From assembly GCA_938041555.1 (NCBI GenBank), contig CALIAC010000021.1:1-47492 (forward strand): a DNA stretch of 47,492 nt. Direction: 5' to 3'. Made by a program: the position numbers and the translations under genes. The stretch is from an uncultured Candidatus Saccharibacteria bacterium. Lineage in GTDB: Bacteria; Patescibacteriota; Saccharimonadia; Saccharimonadales; Saccharimonadaceae. Numbering within the stretch: the stretch's first letter is position 1; every line of letters begins with the position of its first letter. Positions 1 through 8,181 of this stretch are shown here, one piece after another. The notes under the pieces are model-generated. The model was not told where the DNA came from, ran no database searches, and saw only the letters and a list, made by a program, of their open reading frames with translations.

Positions 1-72
1 CTCTCCTATTATATATAAATATATAAAAGAAGAGAAAAAGAGTCTGCTGTAACAGAGAAAAAACAGGGTAAC

Positions 73-98
73 TATAGTACAAATCGATTTGTACTATA
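73..98. promoter_or_regulatory. 26-bp perfect palindrome
   Basis: The sequence is a perfect inverted repeat with no spacer, centred on ATCGAT; the half-site begins TATAGTACAAATC. It lies just beyond the terminator of the ATP synthase operon, next to a G-quadruplex motif. A dimeric regulator operator for a gene left of the window, or a cruciform-forming site, would both fit. Nothing here identifies the binding protein. Confidence 0.5.
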
Positions 99-102
99 TG
101 TT

Positions 103-118
103 GGGAGGGGAGGGAGGG
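103..118 (+). other. G-quadruplex motif
   Basis: Four runs of at least three G separated by single A residues (GGGAGGGGAGGGAGGG) match the strictest G4 rule, with one-base loops that are usually very stable. It starts five bases after a 26-bp palindrome. Folding on the plus strand is predicted, not shown. Confidence 0.6.
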
Positions 119-140
119 AAAATAGCGAGGAGGACAAGCA

Positions 141-186
141 AAGAAAACAGCAGCCAACACGGAGAGAATATCTCGGTTGGCTGCTG
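141..186 (-). terminator. Intrinsic terminator of the atp operon
   Basis: An 11-bp perfect stem (148-158 with 176-186; arms CAGCAGCCAAC and GTTGGCTGCTG) is followed on the minus strand by TTTTCTT. It sits 25 bases after the atpD stop, so the operon ends at atpD and leaves no room for atpC. Confidence 0.85.
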
Positions 187-210
187 CCGTGTAAGAATGT
201 GCAGAGAGTG

Positions 211-1590
211 CTAGTCTTGCTTCTCGCTCAGTGGCACTGGCGACATGTAGAACCAGTTCTCCGGTTTGTCATCATACTTGCCACTCAGGATATCCTTAGC
301 ATCGCGGATGGTGTCGGCGAGCTTGAAGTAGCTTCCAGGGTTGCCGGTAAATTGCTCGGCAACGTGGAATGGCTGCGCCAAGAAGCGCTGCAAGCGGCGT
401 GCCCGAGCAACGATCTGCTTCTGGTCGTCGCTCAGCTCTTCCATACCCAGGATAGCAATAATATCCTGCAATTCCTTATATTGCTGTAAGACGCGCTGCA
501 CTTCGCGGGCCACTTGGTAGTGCTCCTCGCCAACCACTTCTGGGTCGAGCGAGTTAGAGCTGGAGTCGAGCACATCCACCGCTGGGTAGATACCAATTTC
601 TGTCAGGGCACGGTTCATCACGATGGTAGCATCAAGGTGGGCAAAGGTGGTAGCCGGCGCTGGGTCAGTCAGGTCGTCGGCTGGCACATACACCGCCTGA
701 ACAGAGGTAATCGAGCCCTTCTTGGTACTGGTAATACGCTCTTGCAATGCACCCATCTCCTGCTGCAGGTTTGGCTGGTAGCCCACCGCACTTGGCAAAC
801 GGCCGAGCAGGGCAGACACCTCAGCACCAGCCTGTGTAAAGCGGAAGATATTGTCGACGAAGAGTAGCACATCTTTACCTTCATCACGGAAGGCTTCGGC
901 CATTGCTAGGCCAGCCAGTGCCACCCGCAAACGTGCCCCCGGTGGTTCGTTCATCTGGCCAAAGACAAGTGACGTCTTATCTAACACGCCAGCATCCTTC
1001 ATCTCGTGGTAGAGGTCGTTGCCCTCACGGGTGCGCTCACCCACACCAGCAAAGACAGAGTTACCACTGTGGAATTTGGCGATGTTGTTGATCAGCTCCT
1101 GGATGAGCACGGTCTTACCCACACCAGCACCAGCAAAGAGCCCAGCCTTACCACCTTTGGTGAGTGGCGCAATGAGGTCGATCACCTTGATACCAGTCTC
1201 GAGGATCTCGGTCTTGTTGGACTGCTCGGTGAGGGCAGGGGGCTCAGCATGGATGGGCGCACGCTGCGCATCATCGGCTACTGGCTCGCCATCGATCGGT
1301 TCACCTACCACATTAAACATCCGCCCCTGCGTTGCTTCGCCTACAGGTACGCGGATCGGCGCACCAGTTGCAATAACTGCCTGGCCACGCTTGAGGCCGT
1401 CGGTCGATTGCAGGCTGATGGTTCGCACCGTTTGCTCATCAAGGTGCTGCGCCACCTCAAGTGTCAGTGTCTGGCCATCGCGCTCGACATGCAGGGCGTC
1501 GTAGATAGCTGGCAACTCCACCTCGCGGTCGAACTCCACATCCACCACCACACCCATGATCTGGATGATTTTTCCTTGGTTTTTACTCAT
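211..1590 (-). CDS. atpD: F1Fo ATP synthase subunit beta
   Basis: This is the catalytic beta subunit of F1, which makes or hydrolyses ATP at the alpha/beta interfaces of the membrane-bound ATP synthase. The 459-residue length is typical. The P-loop GAGVGKT lies near residue 155, followed by GERTREGNDLY with the catalytic glutamate and by the Walker B stretch LLFVDNIFRF. The lever segment reads EELSDDQ, close to the usual DELSEED. The ATG overlaps the end of the upstream membrane-protein gene by 8 bases, which suggests translational coupling. It is the last gene of the operon. An epsilon gene normally follows beta, but here a terminator does. Confidence 0.98.
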   Translation of the reverse strand: MSKNQGKIIQIMGVVVDVEFDREVELPAIYDALHVERDGQTLTLEVAQHLDEQTVRTISLQSTDGLKRGQAVIATGAPIRVPVGEATQGRMFNVVGEPIDGEPVADDAQRAPIHAEPPALTEQSNKTEILETGIKVIDLIAPLTKGGKAGLFAGAGVGKTVLIQELINNIAKFHSGNSVFAGVGERTREGNDLYHEMKDAGVLDKTSLVFGQMNEPPGARLRVALAGLAMAEAFRDEGKDVLLFVDNIFRFTQAGAEVSALLGRLPSAVGYQPNLQQEMGALQERITSTKKGSITSVQAVYVPADDLTDPAPATTFAHLDATIVMNRALTEIGIYPAVDVLDSSSNSLDPEVVGEEHYQVAREVQRVLQQYKELQDIIAILGMEELSDDQKQIVARARRLQRFLAQPFHVAEQFTGNPGSYFKLADTIRDAKDILSGKYDDKPENWFYMSPVPLSEKQD

Positions 1591-2185
1591 TCATTTCTCC
1601 TTTTACTACTTGTTGTTGAAACAGACTCTCTCGTCTTCGCTCATTGATGTAACACACGATGTATGCGATCAATAGAGCAAAGACGACGAGGACCGTAAGC
1701 CCGATACCATCTTGGACGGTTTCCATTATATCTCTGATCAAGCGATAGTAGCCTCCAGAAGGATATGCCCAATTACTTAGCGAAGACCAAAAAAGCGATT
1801 CAATAATCGAGAATAGCAGTGCAACAAATGTGCCAATACCAATTGAAAGAGTATTCCTTCTTCCTTGATACTTATTATCCGTATGCGCACCAACCCAAAT
1901 AGCTACCATAACTACTGCAATGAGAGGTGTAAGTACCGAAAAATTAACATGACCGCCCGCAACATAACCGTTTTCAACCATTGCATAATGCGCATGGGCC
2001 TGGATAAACGACTGTATAGCCTCAGTAATCCACGTCAAAACACTCAAGATAGCACCAACGATCAGCAGTACCGACGATGTCTTAGCGTACCACTGAGGCT
2101 CTGTTAGTTGAGCACTACGGCTTGGGGGTATACTTCGGCATTGGTTTGTATCTACGGGAGGTGTTGGTTGATTCTCGTTCATCAT
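1583..2185 (-). CDS. Membrane protein inserted in atp operon (II)
   Basis: I do not recognise this 200-residue protein. It has a Pro/Gln-rich cytoplasmic N-terminus of about 35 residues. Four hydrophobic segments follow, beginning near SSVLLIVGAILSVLTWI, LTPLIAVVMVAIWVG, IGIGTFVALLFSIIESLFW and IGLTVLVVFALLIAYIV, and the tail is charged. Its start overlaps the preceding gene by ATGA and its end overlaps atpD, so it is embedded in the operon and probably co-translated. By eye it is more AT-rich than the atp genes, which may mean later acquisition. It could be an assembly factor or stator-like accessory for the synthase, but that is inferred only from position. Confidence 0.8.
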   Translation of the reverse strand: MMNENQPTPPVDTNQCRSIPPSRSAQLTEPQWYAKTSSVLLIVGAILSVLTWITEAIQSFIQAHAHYAMVENGYVAGGHVNFSVLTPLIAVVMVAIWVGAHTDNKYQGRRNTLSIGIGTFVALLFSIIESLFWSSLSNWAYPSGGYYRLIRDIMETVQDGIGLTVLVVFALLIAYIVCYINERRRESLFQQQVVKGEMNE

Positions 2186-2715
2186 ATTCTTCCCTCCACT
2201 GACTCCACTTTCTTGGCTTGCAGATTGTCCTGACTGCCTGGCTTTTTGGTATGATACCTCTGTCTATAGCGCATACCATCACGAGCTGCAATGCCGCAGT
2301 AAGCTAGCAACACCACAATTGGCACATATGGTAAAAGACTACTGACAACTGGTAGCTCGGCACATGCCATAATAGGCTGAGCCGGCCAGGCAAGGCGAGC
2401 AACATCACTGGCCTGTGCCTCCACGCCATGCACAGCAAAAGAGGCAAGAAAGCCTGCAATATATGAGCCAAGCCCGGCACAAATGATAACCAGCAGGCCA
2501 GCTGTAACACCCACAAAGCTTGTGCTGTGCCGCCGGCCATACCGCCAATACCACAGCCCACCAAGAGCAAACGGCAGCATCAGCGCAAGGCCAAAGAGTA
2601 ACCCCTCACCATGGCTAGCAGACAGCATCAGAATACCACCCACAAGAAGCAACACCGCACACACGAGCGCATACATGGCAAGTGCAGCCATCACAATACG
2701 CCCGTAGCGTCTCAT
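2182..2715 (-). CDS. Membrane protein inserted in atp operon (I)
   Basis: An unrecognised 177-residue protein with four likely membrane segments (starting near residues 8, 38, 68 and 125) and a basic, hydrophilic C-terminus ending in VESVEGRI. It overlaps atpG by ATGA on one side and the second membrane-protein gene by ATGA on the other. The run atpG, this gene, the next gene and atpD is therefore tightly coupled. It shows no similarity that I can see to AtpC, which is a soluble beta-sandwich protein, so it does not replace the missing epsilon subunit by homology. Confidence 0.8.
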   Translation of the reverse strand: MRRYGRIVMAALAMYALVCAVLLLVGGILMLSASHGEGLLFGLALMLPFALGGLWYWRYGRRHSTSFVGVTAGLLVIICAGLGSYIAGFLASFAVHGVEAQASDVARLAWPAQPIMACAELPVVSSLLPYVPIVVLLAYCGIAARDGMRYRQRYHTKKPGSQDNLQAKKVESVEGRI

Positions 2716-3599
2716 CCCATTGCCTCCACACCAGCGCTAATCTCGGTCAGCTCTTGTGTGATGGCACCTTGGCGCTGTTTGTTCATCTCGAGTGTTAGGT
2801 CATCGACAAGGCTGGTAGCGTTATCGGTGGCATTCTTCATGGCAAGCATGCGCTGGCTGTGCTCGCTCGCCCGAGCATCAAGCAGGGCTTGGTAGAGCCG
2901 AGCACTCACCATGCGCACAGCGATGGTGTCGAGTACTGCTTGCGGGCTTGGCTCGAAGAGTGCTTCATCATCTGGGATTACCTCATCGTCATCCACCGCA
3001 TCGAGCTGCTCGGCATCAAGGCCAGCGGGCAAGAGGTGGATCGTGTCAGGGTGCTGCGTCATACTGCTATAAAAGCGAGTGAATACAACGTCGACCGCAT
3101 CGACCTGCTTACTCGCAAACATATCGTGCGCGGTGTCGAGAATTGCCCGGAAGGCTGGCCCAGTTGGGCGATCTGGCACATCCTCATACACCCCAACCAC
3201 CTGCGTATCCTTGAGGCGAGCAACAAACTGTGCCGCCTTGCGCCCCACCGCAATGGTAGTATTTTCGATCCCGGCTGCATCGTCATCGCGCAGGAGCTGA
3301 ACATAGCGCTTCAGAACATTGCTGTTGTAGGCACCAGCTAGTCCTTTATCGGCGGCAATGACGATGATCAAGCGGCGTTTGACCGTGCGCTGGGCAAACA
3401 GGGGGTGATCGTCGGTCGCACCCTGGCGCGAGAGGTAGCGCAAGAGCCCACGTGCTGCTGTGGTATATGGCGCAGTGGTGCGGCTTGCATCTTGGGCGCG
3501 GCGCATCTTGCTCGCTGCCACCATTTGCATTGCCTTGGTGATCTGCTTGGTACTCTTAACTGAGCGAATCCGTGCTTTGAGCTGTTGCGTATTGGGCAT
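2712..3599 (-). CDS. atpG: F1Fo ATP synthase subunit gamma
   Basis: This is the central rotor stalk of F1. The N-terminal helix has the family signature: MPNTQQLKARIRSVKSTKQITKAMQMVAASKMRR includes the KxTKQITKAMxMVAASK pattern. The C-terminal helix ends in ARASEHSQRMLAMKNATDNA and EMNKQRQGAITQELTEISAG, also diagnostic. The length of 295 residues is normal. It lies 15 bases after atpA, with a GGAGG-type ribosome site. The middle domain contains an acidic stretch (DAVDDDEVIPDDEALFE, about residues 190-206) in the variable Rossmann-like part of the family. Confidence 0.97.
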   Translation of the reverse strand: MPNTQQLKARIRSVKSTKQITKAMQMVAASKMRRAQDASRTTAPYTTAARGLLRYLSRQGATDDHPLFAQRTVKRRLIIVIAADKGLAGAYNSNVLKRYVQLLRDDDAAGIENTTIAVGRKAAQFVARLKDTQVVGVYEDVPDRPTGPAFRAILDTAHDMFASKQVDAVDVVFTRFYSSMTQHPDTIHLLPAGLDAEQLDAVDDDEVIPDDEALFEPSPQAVLDTIAVRMVSARLYQALLDARASEHSQRMLAMKNATDNATSLVDDLTLEMNKQRQGAITQELTEISAGVEAMG

Positions 3600-3614
3600 A
3601 GCGACCTCCGTTGC

Positions 3615-5150
3615 TTACTCCGCAAATTCCTTGGCAATTTCGCCCGCGGTTGATTCTATCAAGTGGGTGAGCTTCTCATCGGCACCAAACTTCTGATCAC
3701 CCTTATTAAGAGTGCGCATTTGTTCCTTAGCTTCGGCCCAGAGACGGCTCAGCAGAGCATCTTGCGCAGCTTTGATCTTCGTGGCTGGCACGGTGTCGAA
3801 GTAGCCTTGGCTCACCGCCACAATGCTCACCACCTGCTCCCAAACACTCATTGGCTGGTATTGTGGCTGCTTGAGAAGCTCTGTCAGGCGCTGGCCACGG
3901 CCAATCTGCGCCTTGGTCTCGGAATCTAGGTCGCTTCCAAACTGAGCAAAGCTCGCGAGCTCGCGGAACTGGCTGAGGCCAAGCTTGAGGTTACCGCTAA
4001 CACTCTTGAGTGCCTTAGTTTGCGCGGCACCACCAACACGCGACACCGAGAGACCAGCACTAATGGCTGGGCGAATACCTTGGTAGAAAAGATCTGTCTC
4101 CATAAAGATCTGCCCGTCGGTGATGGAAATCACGTTGGTGGGGATGTAAGCGGAAATATCACCCGCCTGAGTCTCAATGATTGGCAGGGCAGTGAGCGAA
4201 CCCGCCCCAAGCTCATCACTTAGCTTGGCACTGCGCTCGAGTAGGCGGCTGTGCAAATAGAACACATCACCCGGGAAGGCCTCGCGCCCTGGTGGACGGC
4301 GCAGCAGCAGACTCATCTGGCGGTAGGCGACAGCGTGCTTGGTGAGGTCGTCGTAGATCATCAAAGCATGACCACCGTTGTCGCGGAAGTACTCACCCAT
4401 GGCAGTACCAGCGTATGGCGCAAGATAGAGCAGGGAAGCTGGATCGCTTGGGCTGGTTGCCACCACGATAGTCTGATCCATCACGCCTTCTTCTTTGAGG
4501 CGCTCAACCAGGCGAGCAATCTTGCTCAGCTTCTGCCCAACGGCAACGTAGACATTCACCACGCCAGTCTTTTGACGGGCTTGGTTGATCATCGTGTCGA
4601 GTGCAATTGCTGTCTTACCGGTCTGGCGGTCACCAATGATCAGCTCACGCTGGCCGCGGCCAATCGGGAACATCGCATCGATGCTCATAATACCAGTCAT
4701 CAGTGGCTCGTGCACACTCTTGCGGCCCATCACACCGATCGCCTCACGCTCTACGAGGCCGCGCTGCGTGGTAGTAATAGCTGGGCCACCATCAAGTGGC
4801 TCACCGAGTGGGTTCACCACGCGGCCGAGCAGCTCCTCGCCGACCGGCACACTCAGGACCTCGCCCTTGAGCTTAACGCGATCGCCAGCAGCTACACCTT
4901 GGTCGCTGCCAAGCAGCACAGCACCAATTTCATCTTCCATCAGGTTGAGAGCAAATGCCTCAACGACACCTATTTTGGTCTCGATCTCGAGCACCTCGCT
5001 ATAGCCAGCGTGGCGCAAGCCATGTACCCAGGCCACACCATCACCCACTCGGGTCACGATACCGACCTGTTCTAGTCCCTCAGAGGCTTCCAGGCCTGCG
5101 ATCGCTTGCCGCAAGCTCTCGGACAACTCTGTAACCGTTGTTTCAGCCAT
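3615..5150 (-). CDS. atpA: F1Fo ATP synthase subunit alpha
   Basis: This is the non-catalytic nucleotide-binding F1 subunit that alternates with beta. It has 511 residues, the usual length. The P-loop GDRQTGKTAIALDT is near residue 170, and the arginine-finger region reads AISAGLSVSRVGGAAQ. The N-terminal beta-barrel and the C-terminal helical domain are intact. It is 12 bases downstream of atpH in the operon. Nothing about it is unusual. Confidence 0.98.
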   Translation of the reverse strand: MAETTVTELSESLRQAIAGLEASEGLEQVGIVTRVGDGVAWVHGLRHAGYSEVLEIETKIGVVEAFALNLMEDEIGAVLLGSDQGVAAGDRVKLKGEVLSVPVGEELLGRVVNPLGEPLDGGPAITTTQRGLVEREAIGVMGRKSVHEPLMTGIMSIDAMFPIGRGQRELIIGDRQTGKTAIALDTMINQARQKTGVVNVYVAVGQKLSKIARLVERLKEEGVMDQTIVVATSPSDPASLLYLAPYAGTAMGEYFRDNGGHALMIYDDLTKHAVAYRQMSLLLRRPPGREAFPGDVFYLHSRLLERSAKLSDELGAGSLTALPIIETQAGDISAYIPTNVISITDGQIFMETDLFYQGIRPAISAGLSVSRVGGAAQTKALKSVSGNLKLGLSQFRELASFAQFGSDLDSETKAQIGRGQRLTELLKQPQYQPMSVWEQVVSIVAVSQGYFDTVPATKIKAAQDALLSRLWAEAKEQMRTLNKGDQKFGADEKLTHLIESTAGEIAKEFAE

Positions 5151-5162
5151 GTATAATTCCTC

Positions 5163-5573
5163 TTATTTCGTGCCCGCAAGGGCGGTTAGTTTGTGTTGGA
5201 TAGTGCCATCGTAGTGCTGGCCCGGCAGAGCGATCTTCACGCCACCGAGCACCGACGGATCGACAACTTGGCGGAGCTGCACTGACCGAACTGGCGCAGT
5301 GACACTCTGCTCAGCTAGCGCCGTGACCTCTGTCTTGAGCTGCTTCTGCAGGGCGGCCGACAGTGCATGTGCCGTCGTGACCTCAGCTACAACGATACCG
5401 CGCTCAGCTAGCGCTTCTTCAATCGTTGCTGCCACCACATCGACATCGCGCGTTGCACGGGTGTCAATAAGATAGGCGGCAACCTGGCGTAGCACGGCAG
5501 GCACCTCAGCACCAGCGGCAATCTGCTCAGCAACATACGCAGCGAGGCGGCGGCGCGAAAAACCGGCCGCCAT
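5163..5573 (-). CDS. atpH: F1Fo ATP synthase subunit delta (short)
   Basis: This is the peripheral-stalk subunit that joins F1 to the b dimer. The C-terminal half matches the family, with VVDPSVLGGVKIALPGQHYDGTIQHKL being the typical DPSLIGGxxVxxGxxxxDxSxxxxL pattern. At 136 residues it is clearly shorter than the usual ~175-180. The missing part falls in the N-terminal helical bundle that binds the alpha N-termini. The start overlaps the atpF stop by one base, and no in-frame extension upstream is possible without running into atpF, so the short form looks real. Confidence 0.9.
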   Translation of the reverse strand: MAAGFSRRRLAAYVAEQIAAGAEVPAVLRQVAAYLIDTRATRDVDVVAATIEEALAERGIVVAEVTTAHALSAALQKQLKTEVTALAEQSVTAPVRSVQLRQVVDPSVLGGVKIALPGQHYDGTIQHKLTALAGTK

Positions 5574-6121
5574 CAGCGCTGCTCCTTGTCAAGCTTGGTC
5601 AGATGCTTCTCGATCAGCTGGCGATCTTTTGACGCGTCAACAGTCTCAGCGGTCACTGCACGCGTTGCCTCGACGACCATGTCGACCATCTCACGGCGCA
5701 GCGCCTGCTTGGCCTCGGCCAATTCTGTCTGCGTCTGGGTGCGAGCCGACGCTAAGATGCGCTCGGCCTGCGTGTGGGCGTCGTCTTTGGCGTCGTTCAC
5801 CATGCTGGCCGCCTCAGTTTTGGCAGCGGTCACAATTTCCTGTGACTCGTGGCGGGCTTTCTTGAGCATTGCAGCAGTGCGCTCCTCGGTCTCGTCAGCT
5901 GCCTTTTGGGCTTTTTCAGCTGCTTTGAGGCCATCGCGAATCTTCGCATCGCGCTGGTCGAGCATGTCAAGCAGCGGTGGATAGACCCACTTCTTCAAGA
6001 CCAAGAGCAGCACCACAAACGCCACCATTTGCAGGACAAACAGCTGCCAATCAAGACCAAGCGACGAGAACAAATCGCCACCACCCGCCTCTGTCGATGC
6101 AAAATAGTGCAGGGTATTCAC
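5573..6121 (-). CDS. atpF: F1Fo ATP synthase subunit b
   Basis: This is the stator subunit. A single N-terminal membrane helix (about residues 26-46, FVLQMVAFVVLLLVLKKWVY) is followed by a long charged coiled coil rich in Ala, Lys and Glu. That coil includes LLDMLDQRDAKIRDGLKAAE, the usual family segment after the membrane anchor. The 182-residue length is slightly longer than the E. coli 156. Only one b-type gene is present, so a homodimer is expected. It overlaps atpH by one base and starts 13 bases after atpE. Confidence 0.95.
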   Translation of the reverse strand: MNTLHYFASTEAGGGDLFSSLGLDWQLFVLQMVAFVVLLLVLKKWVYPPLLDMLDQRDAKIRDGLKAAEKAQKAADETEERTAAMLKKARHESQEIVTAAKTEAASMVNDAKDDAHTQAERILASARTQTQTELAEAKQALRREMVDMVVEATRAVTAETVDASKDRQLIEKHLTKLDKEQR

Positions 6122-6134
6122 GAGTGCGAACTCC

Positions 6135-6347
6135 TTACATCACCTTGCCGACGATCGCGGCCACAAAACCAATGATAGCCAAAGCATCGATAAACGAAAT
6201 ACCAAGGATCATCATGGTGCGTAGGTCGTTAATCTTCTCTGGGTTGCGACCAGCTGCCTTCATGGCGTTGGCACCGATCCAACCACACCCGATCGCAGCA
6301 AACGCTGCTGGGATAGCATACGCCAGGGTAAATGCGATGTCTTTCAT
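6135..6347 (-). CDS. atpE: F1Fo ATP synthase subunit c
   Basis: This is the proton-carrying ring subunit: 70 residues forming a two-helix hairpin. The polar loop reads GRNPEK, matching the conserved R(N/Q)P. The essential carboxylate of helix 2 is Asp54 (SFIDALAIIG). The Na+-type ligand set (Gln in helix 1 with Glu-Ser in helix 2) is absent, so proton coupling is expected. A good ribosome site (AAGGAG) precedes the ATG. Confidence 0.96.
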   Translation of the reverse strand: MKDIAFTLAYAIPAAFAAIGCGWIGANAMKAAGRNPEKINDLRTMMILGISFIDALAIIGFVAAIVGKVM

Positions 6348-6379
6348 AATTATTTCTCCTTATTTAGTTATTACCAATG

Positions 6380-7210
6380 TTATTTTGCTCCTTCGGTCAC
6401 GAGGTTCGCGTCTGAAGAAGTCGAAGTGCTTGAGTGCGTATCTTTTTCCTCATCACCGCCGTGATGCGCCAATCCGAGTGAAATAAACACGGTTGAAAGC
6501 ATAAAGAAGATATAGGCCTGAATGCCACCAATGAATAGCTCAAAGAGATAGAAGGGCTGCAATACCGCTGGCATTGCCACCTGAGTGAGGTAAGCGATCA
6601 TCGCGATCAAAATCTCACCCGCGAGCACATTACCAAACAGACGGAAGGACAGGCTCAGTAAGCGCGAGAACTCTGCCACAATCTCAAGAATCCCAACAAA
6701 GGACATGATCGGATCACGCAATGGATTAACAAAATACCGCTTGAGATTGCCCACAAAGCCGAGCTCGCGGGCTGCGTATACCTGTGCCATAACGATCGTA
6801 ACGGCCGCGAGGGCAAAGGTCATGTTAAGATCGGCATTTTGGCCACGGAATAGTGGTGTATGGCCAACCATCACTGGCCCAACAACTGGCAATAGCCCCA
6901 GCCAATATTGCGCGGCAATAAAGAAAAACATTGTAATAACAAGGGGAGCAACGCGCCGCGTCCATTTCTTGCTGGGGATGACCTGCCCAACGGTATTGTA
7001 CAGCCCCTCAAAGCACCAGACGGTCAAACGAGTTGCAAAATTAGCCTTCTTCTTGCCTAGCACCGCTGCCCGGGTACGAAACATCAGCCAGGCCAAGAGG
7101 ACAAGACCCAGCAGACCAACGAGATTGGCATTAGTAATTGGCCAGCCAGCGATCGAAAACACCTCGTCTGCCTTGACTGAGATGTGTGGCACTGCCGCAA
7201 AAAACATCAT
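6380..7210 (-). CDS. atpB: F1Fo ATP synthase subunit a
   Basis: This is the proton-channel subunit that faces the c-ring. It has five to six membrane helices. The essential arginine is Arg190 in LSLSFRLFGNVLAGE, the invariant family motif, and the last helix contains LFELFIGGIQAYIFFML. The length is 276 residues. The C-terminus carries a hydrophilic tail rich in Asp, Ser and Thr. Two ATG codons in tandem (7210 and 7207) overlap the stop of the preceding atpI/Z-like gene, so the two are translationally coupled. Confidence 0.97.
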   Translation of the reverse strand: MMFFAAVPHISVKADEVFSIAGWPITNANLVGLLGLVLLAWLMFRTRAAVLGKKKANFATRLTVWCFEGLYNTVGQVIPSKKWTRRVAPLVITMFFFIAAQYWLGLLPVVGPVMVGHTPLFRGQNADLNMTFALAAVTIVMAQVYAARELGFVGNLKRYFVNPLRDPIMSFVGILEIVAEFSRLLSLSFRLFGNVLAGEILIAMIAYLTQVAMPAVLQPFYLFELFIGGIQAYIFFMLSTVFISLGLAHHGGDEEKDTHSSTSTSSDANLVTEGAK

Positions 7211-7452
7211 GTGTGATGACCTCCCTTAATTTGGTGCGTGATGAGCCCAGCTGCAAGGACGATGCCAACCACCAAACCAGCAAACATCAGCCACGGCTTG
7301 GTTGCAAACTGCCGGTCTGCCCAGACTCCAAGCAAAAACAACCCAACAGTTGGTACCGCCATCCGCCAGGTTGTCCCAAGTAGGGTACGCCACAGCACAC
7401 TAACCACTTGGCTACCGTGCGAGCGGGCATTCTCACGAGACTCCGTACTCAT
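7207..7452 (-). CDS. AtpI/AtpZ-like small membrane protein
   Basis: This 81-residue protein has two membrane helices (about 29-44 and 53-71). It sits first in the operon, where AtpI or AtpZ is usually found; those proteins help c-ring assembly or ion supply. The pattern WRMAVPTVGLFLLGVWADRQF followed by a second glycine-rich helix fits the AtpZ/AtpI type. Position and topology support the call more than sequence does. The promoter -10 (TACAAT, 7461-7466) lies only 8 bases before the ATG. Confidence 0.75.
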   Translation of the reverse strand: MSTESRENARSHGSQVVSVLWRTLLGTTWRMAVPTVGLFLLGVWADRQFATKPWLMFAGLVVGIVLAAGLITHQIKGGHHT

Positions 7453-7460
7453 ATGGCCCT

Positions 7461-7489
7461 ATTGTACCAGGAGGCTCGGCAGACGTAAA
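7461..7489 (-). promoter_or_regulatory. Promoter of the atp operon
   Basis: On the minus strand TTTACG is followed by 17 bases and TACAAT, then 8 bases to the ATG of the first operon gene. Transcription would start at or next to the start codon, so the mRNA is nearly leaderless. Confidence 0.55.
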
Positions 7490-7710
7490 GAGGAAAGCAA
7501 CAGTTGGACATGAATCTTAAATTACCGCCATCTCGCGGCACACTAGCACCATGCTTTTGCTTCTTGAGATGATAGAGCACACACATAGCTTGTGATGATT
7601 TAGCGTGGAGTTGCTACTTTATATATAACATTGACTTTTATAACCATTTCTCAGGGGGGCTCTACACAAGACAGCTGGCGTCGCACCACAAAGCCGCGTA
7701 TACTAGAGCT

Positions 7711-7917
7711 ATGCCACGCCGCAACAAAACACCCAAGCACCAGCCTTACCGCCCACCGCGCAGCGAAGCAGCCAAGAAGCGCTACCCGAGCCGTGCAGCC
7801 GCCTTGCGCGCCATCACTGAGCTCCGCAAATACCAGTTGGATGTGCAGTTACGCGTGTATCAATCACCGCACGATGGTGGCTGGTACCTGACGAGTCAGC
7901 GGAGTGCAGGAGATTAA
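7711..7917 (+). CDS. Small basic hypothetical protein
   Basis: A 68-residue, strongly basic protein that I cannot assign. The N-terminus (MPRRNKTPKHQPYRPP) is Pro/Arg/Lys-rich and disordered. The rest (KRYPSRAAALRAITELRKYQLDVQLRVYQSPHDGGWYLTSQ) looks like a small alpha/beta domain. A -10 box TATACT (7699-7704) ends 6 bases before the ATG, as for several other genes here, which supports expression from this start as a leaderless message. It could bind nucleic acid, judged only by charge. About 190 bases without a gene lie between the atp promoter region and this one; I see nothing else there. Confidence 0.6.
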   Translation: MPRRNKTPKHQPYRPPRSEAAKKRYPSRAAALRAITELRKYQLDVQLRVYQSPHDGGWYLTSQRSAGD

Positions 7918-8181
7918 CATCCCGGTAATTCCCACACCTCTCTATTCTCATACTTTTTTCGCAAGAAGCCCTCATAGGAAGTCGATACTTCTCCGGAGAA
8001 GATCCACCCTGTACCAAAAAATCACAAACATCATTATAGCAACATGCTTTTATATTCCACCCAGATGAAACAGAGAAAGGGAACTAACACTGAGAAAGAA
8101 GCCGTGCACCGTACACCCAGTACGCTTGCCAACCCCACCTCCACCCATGCTATACTAGCAAGAGCGAAAGGGGAATTACAT

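Noticed and set aside
1006..1647. Long open frame on the plus strand opposite atpD
   Set aside because: It is a shadow of the GC-rich atpD coding strand, without a ribosome site or protein-family signature. The same holds for the plus-strand frame at 4251-5075 opposite atpA.
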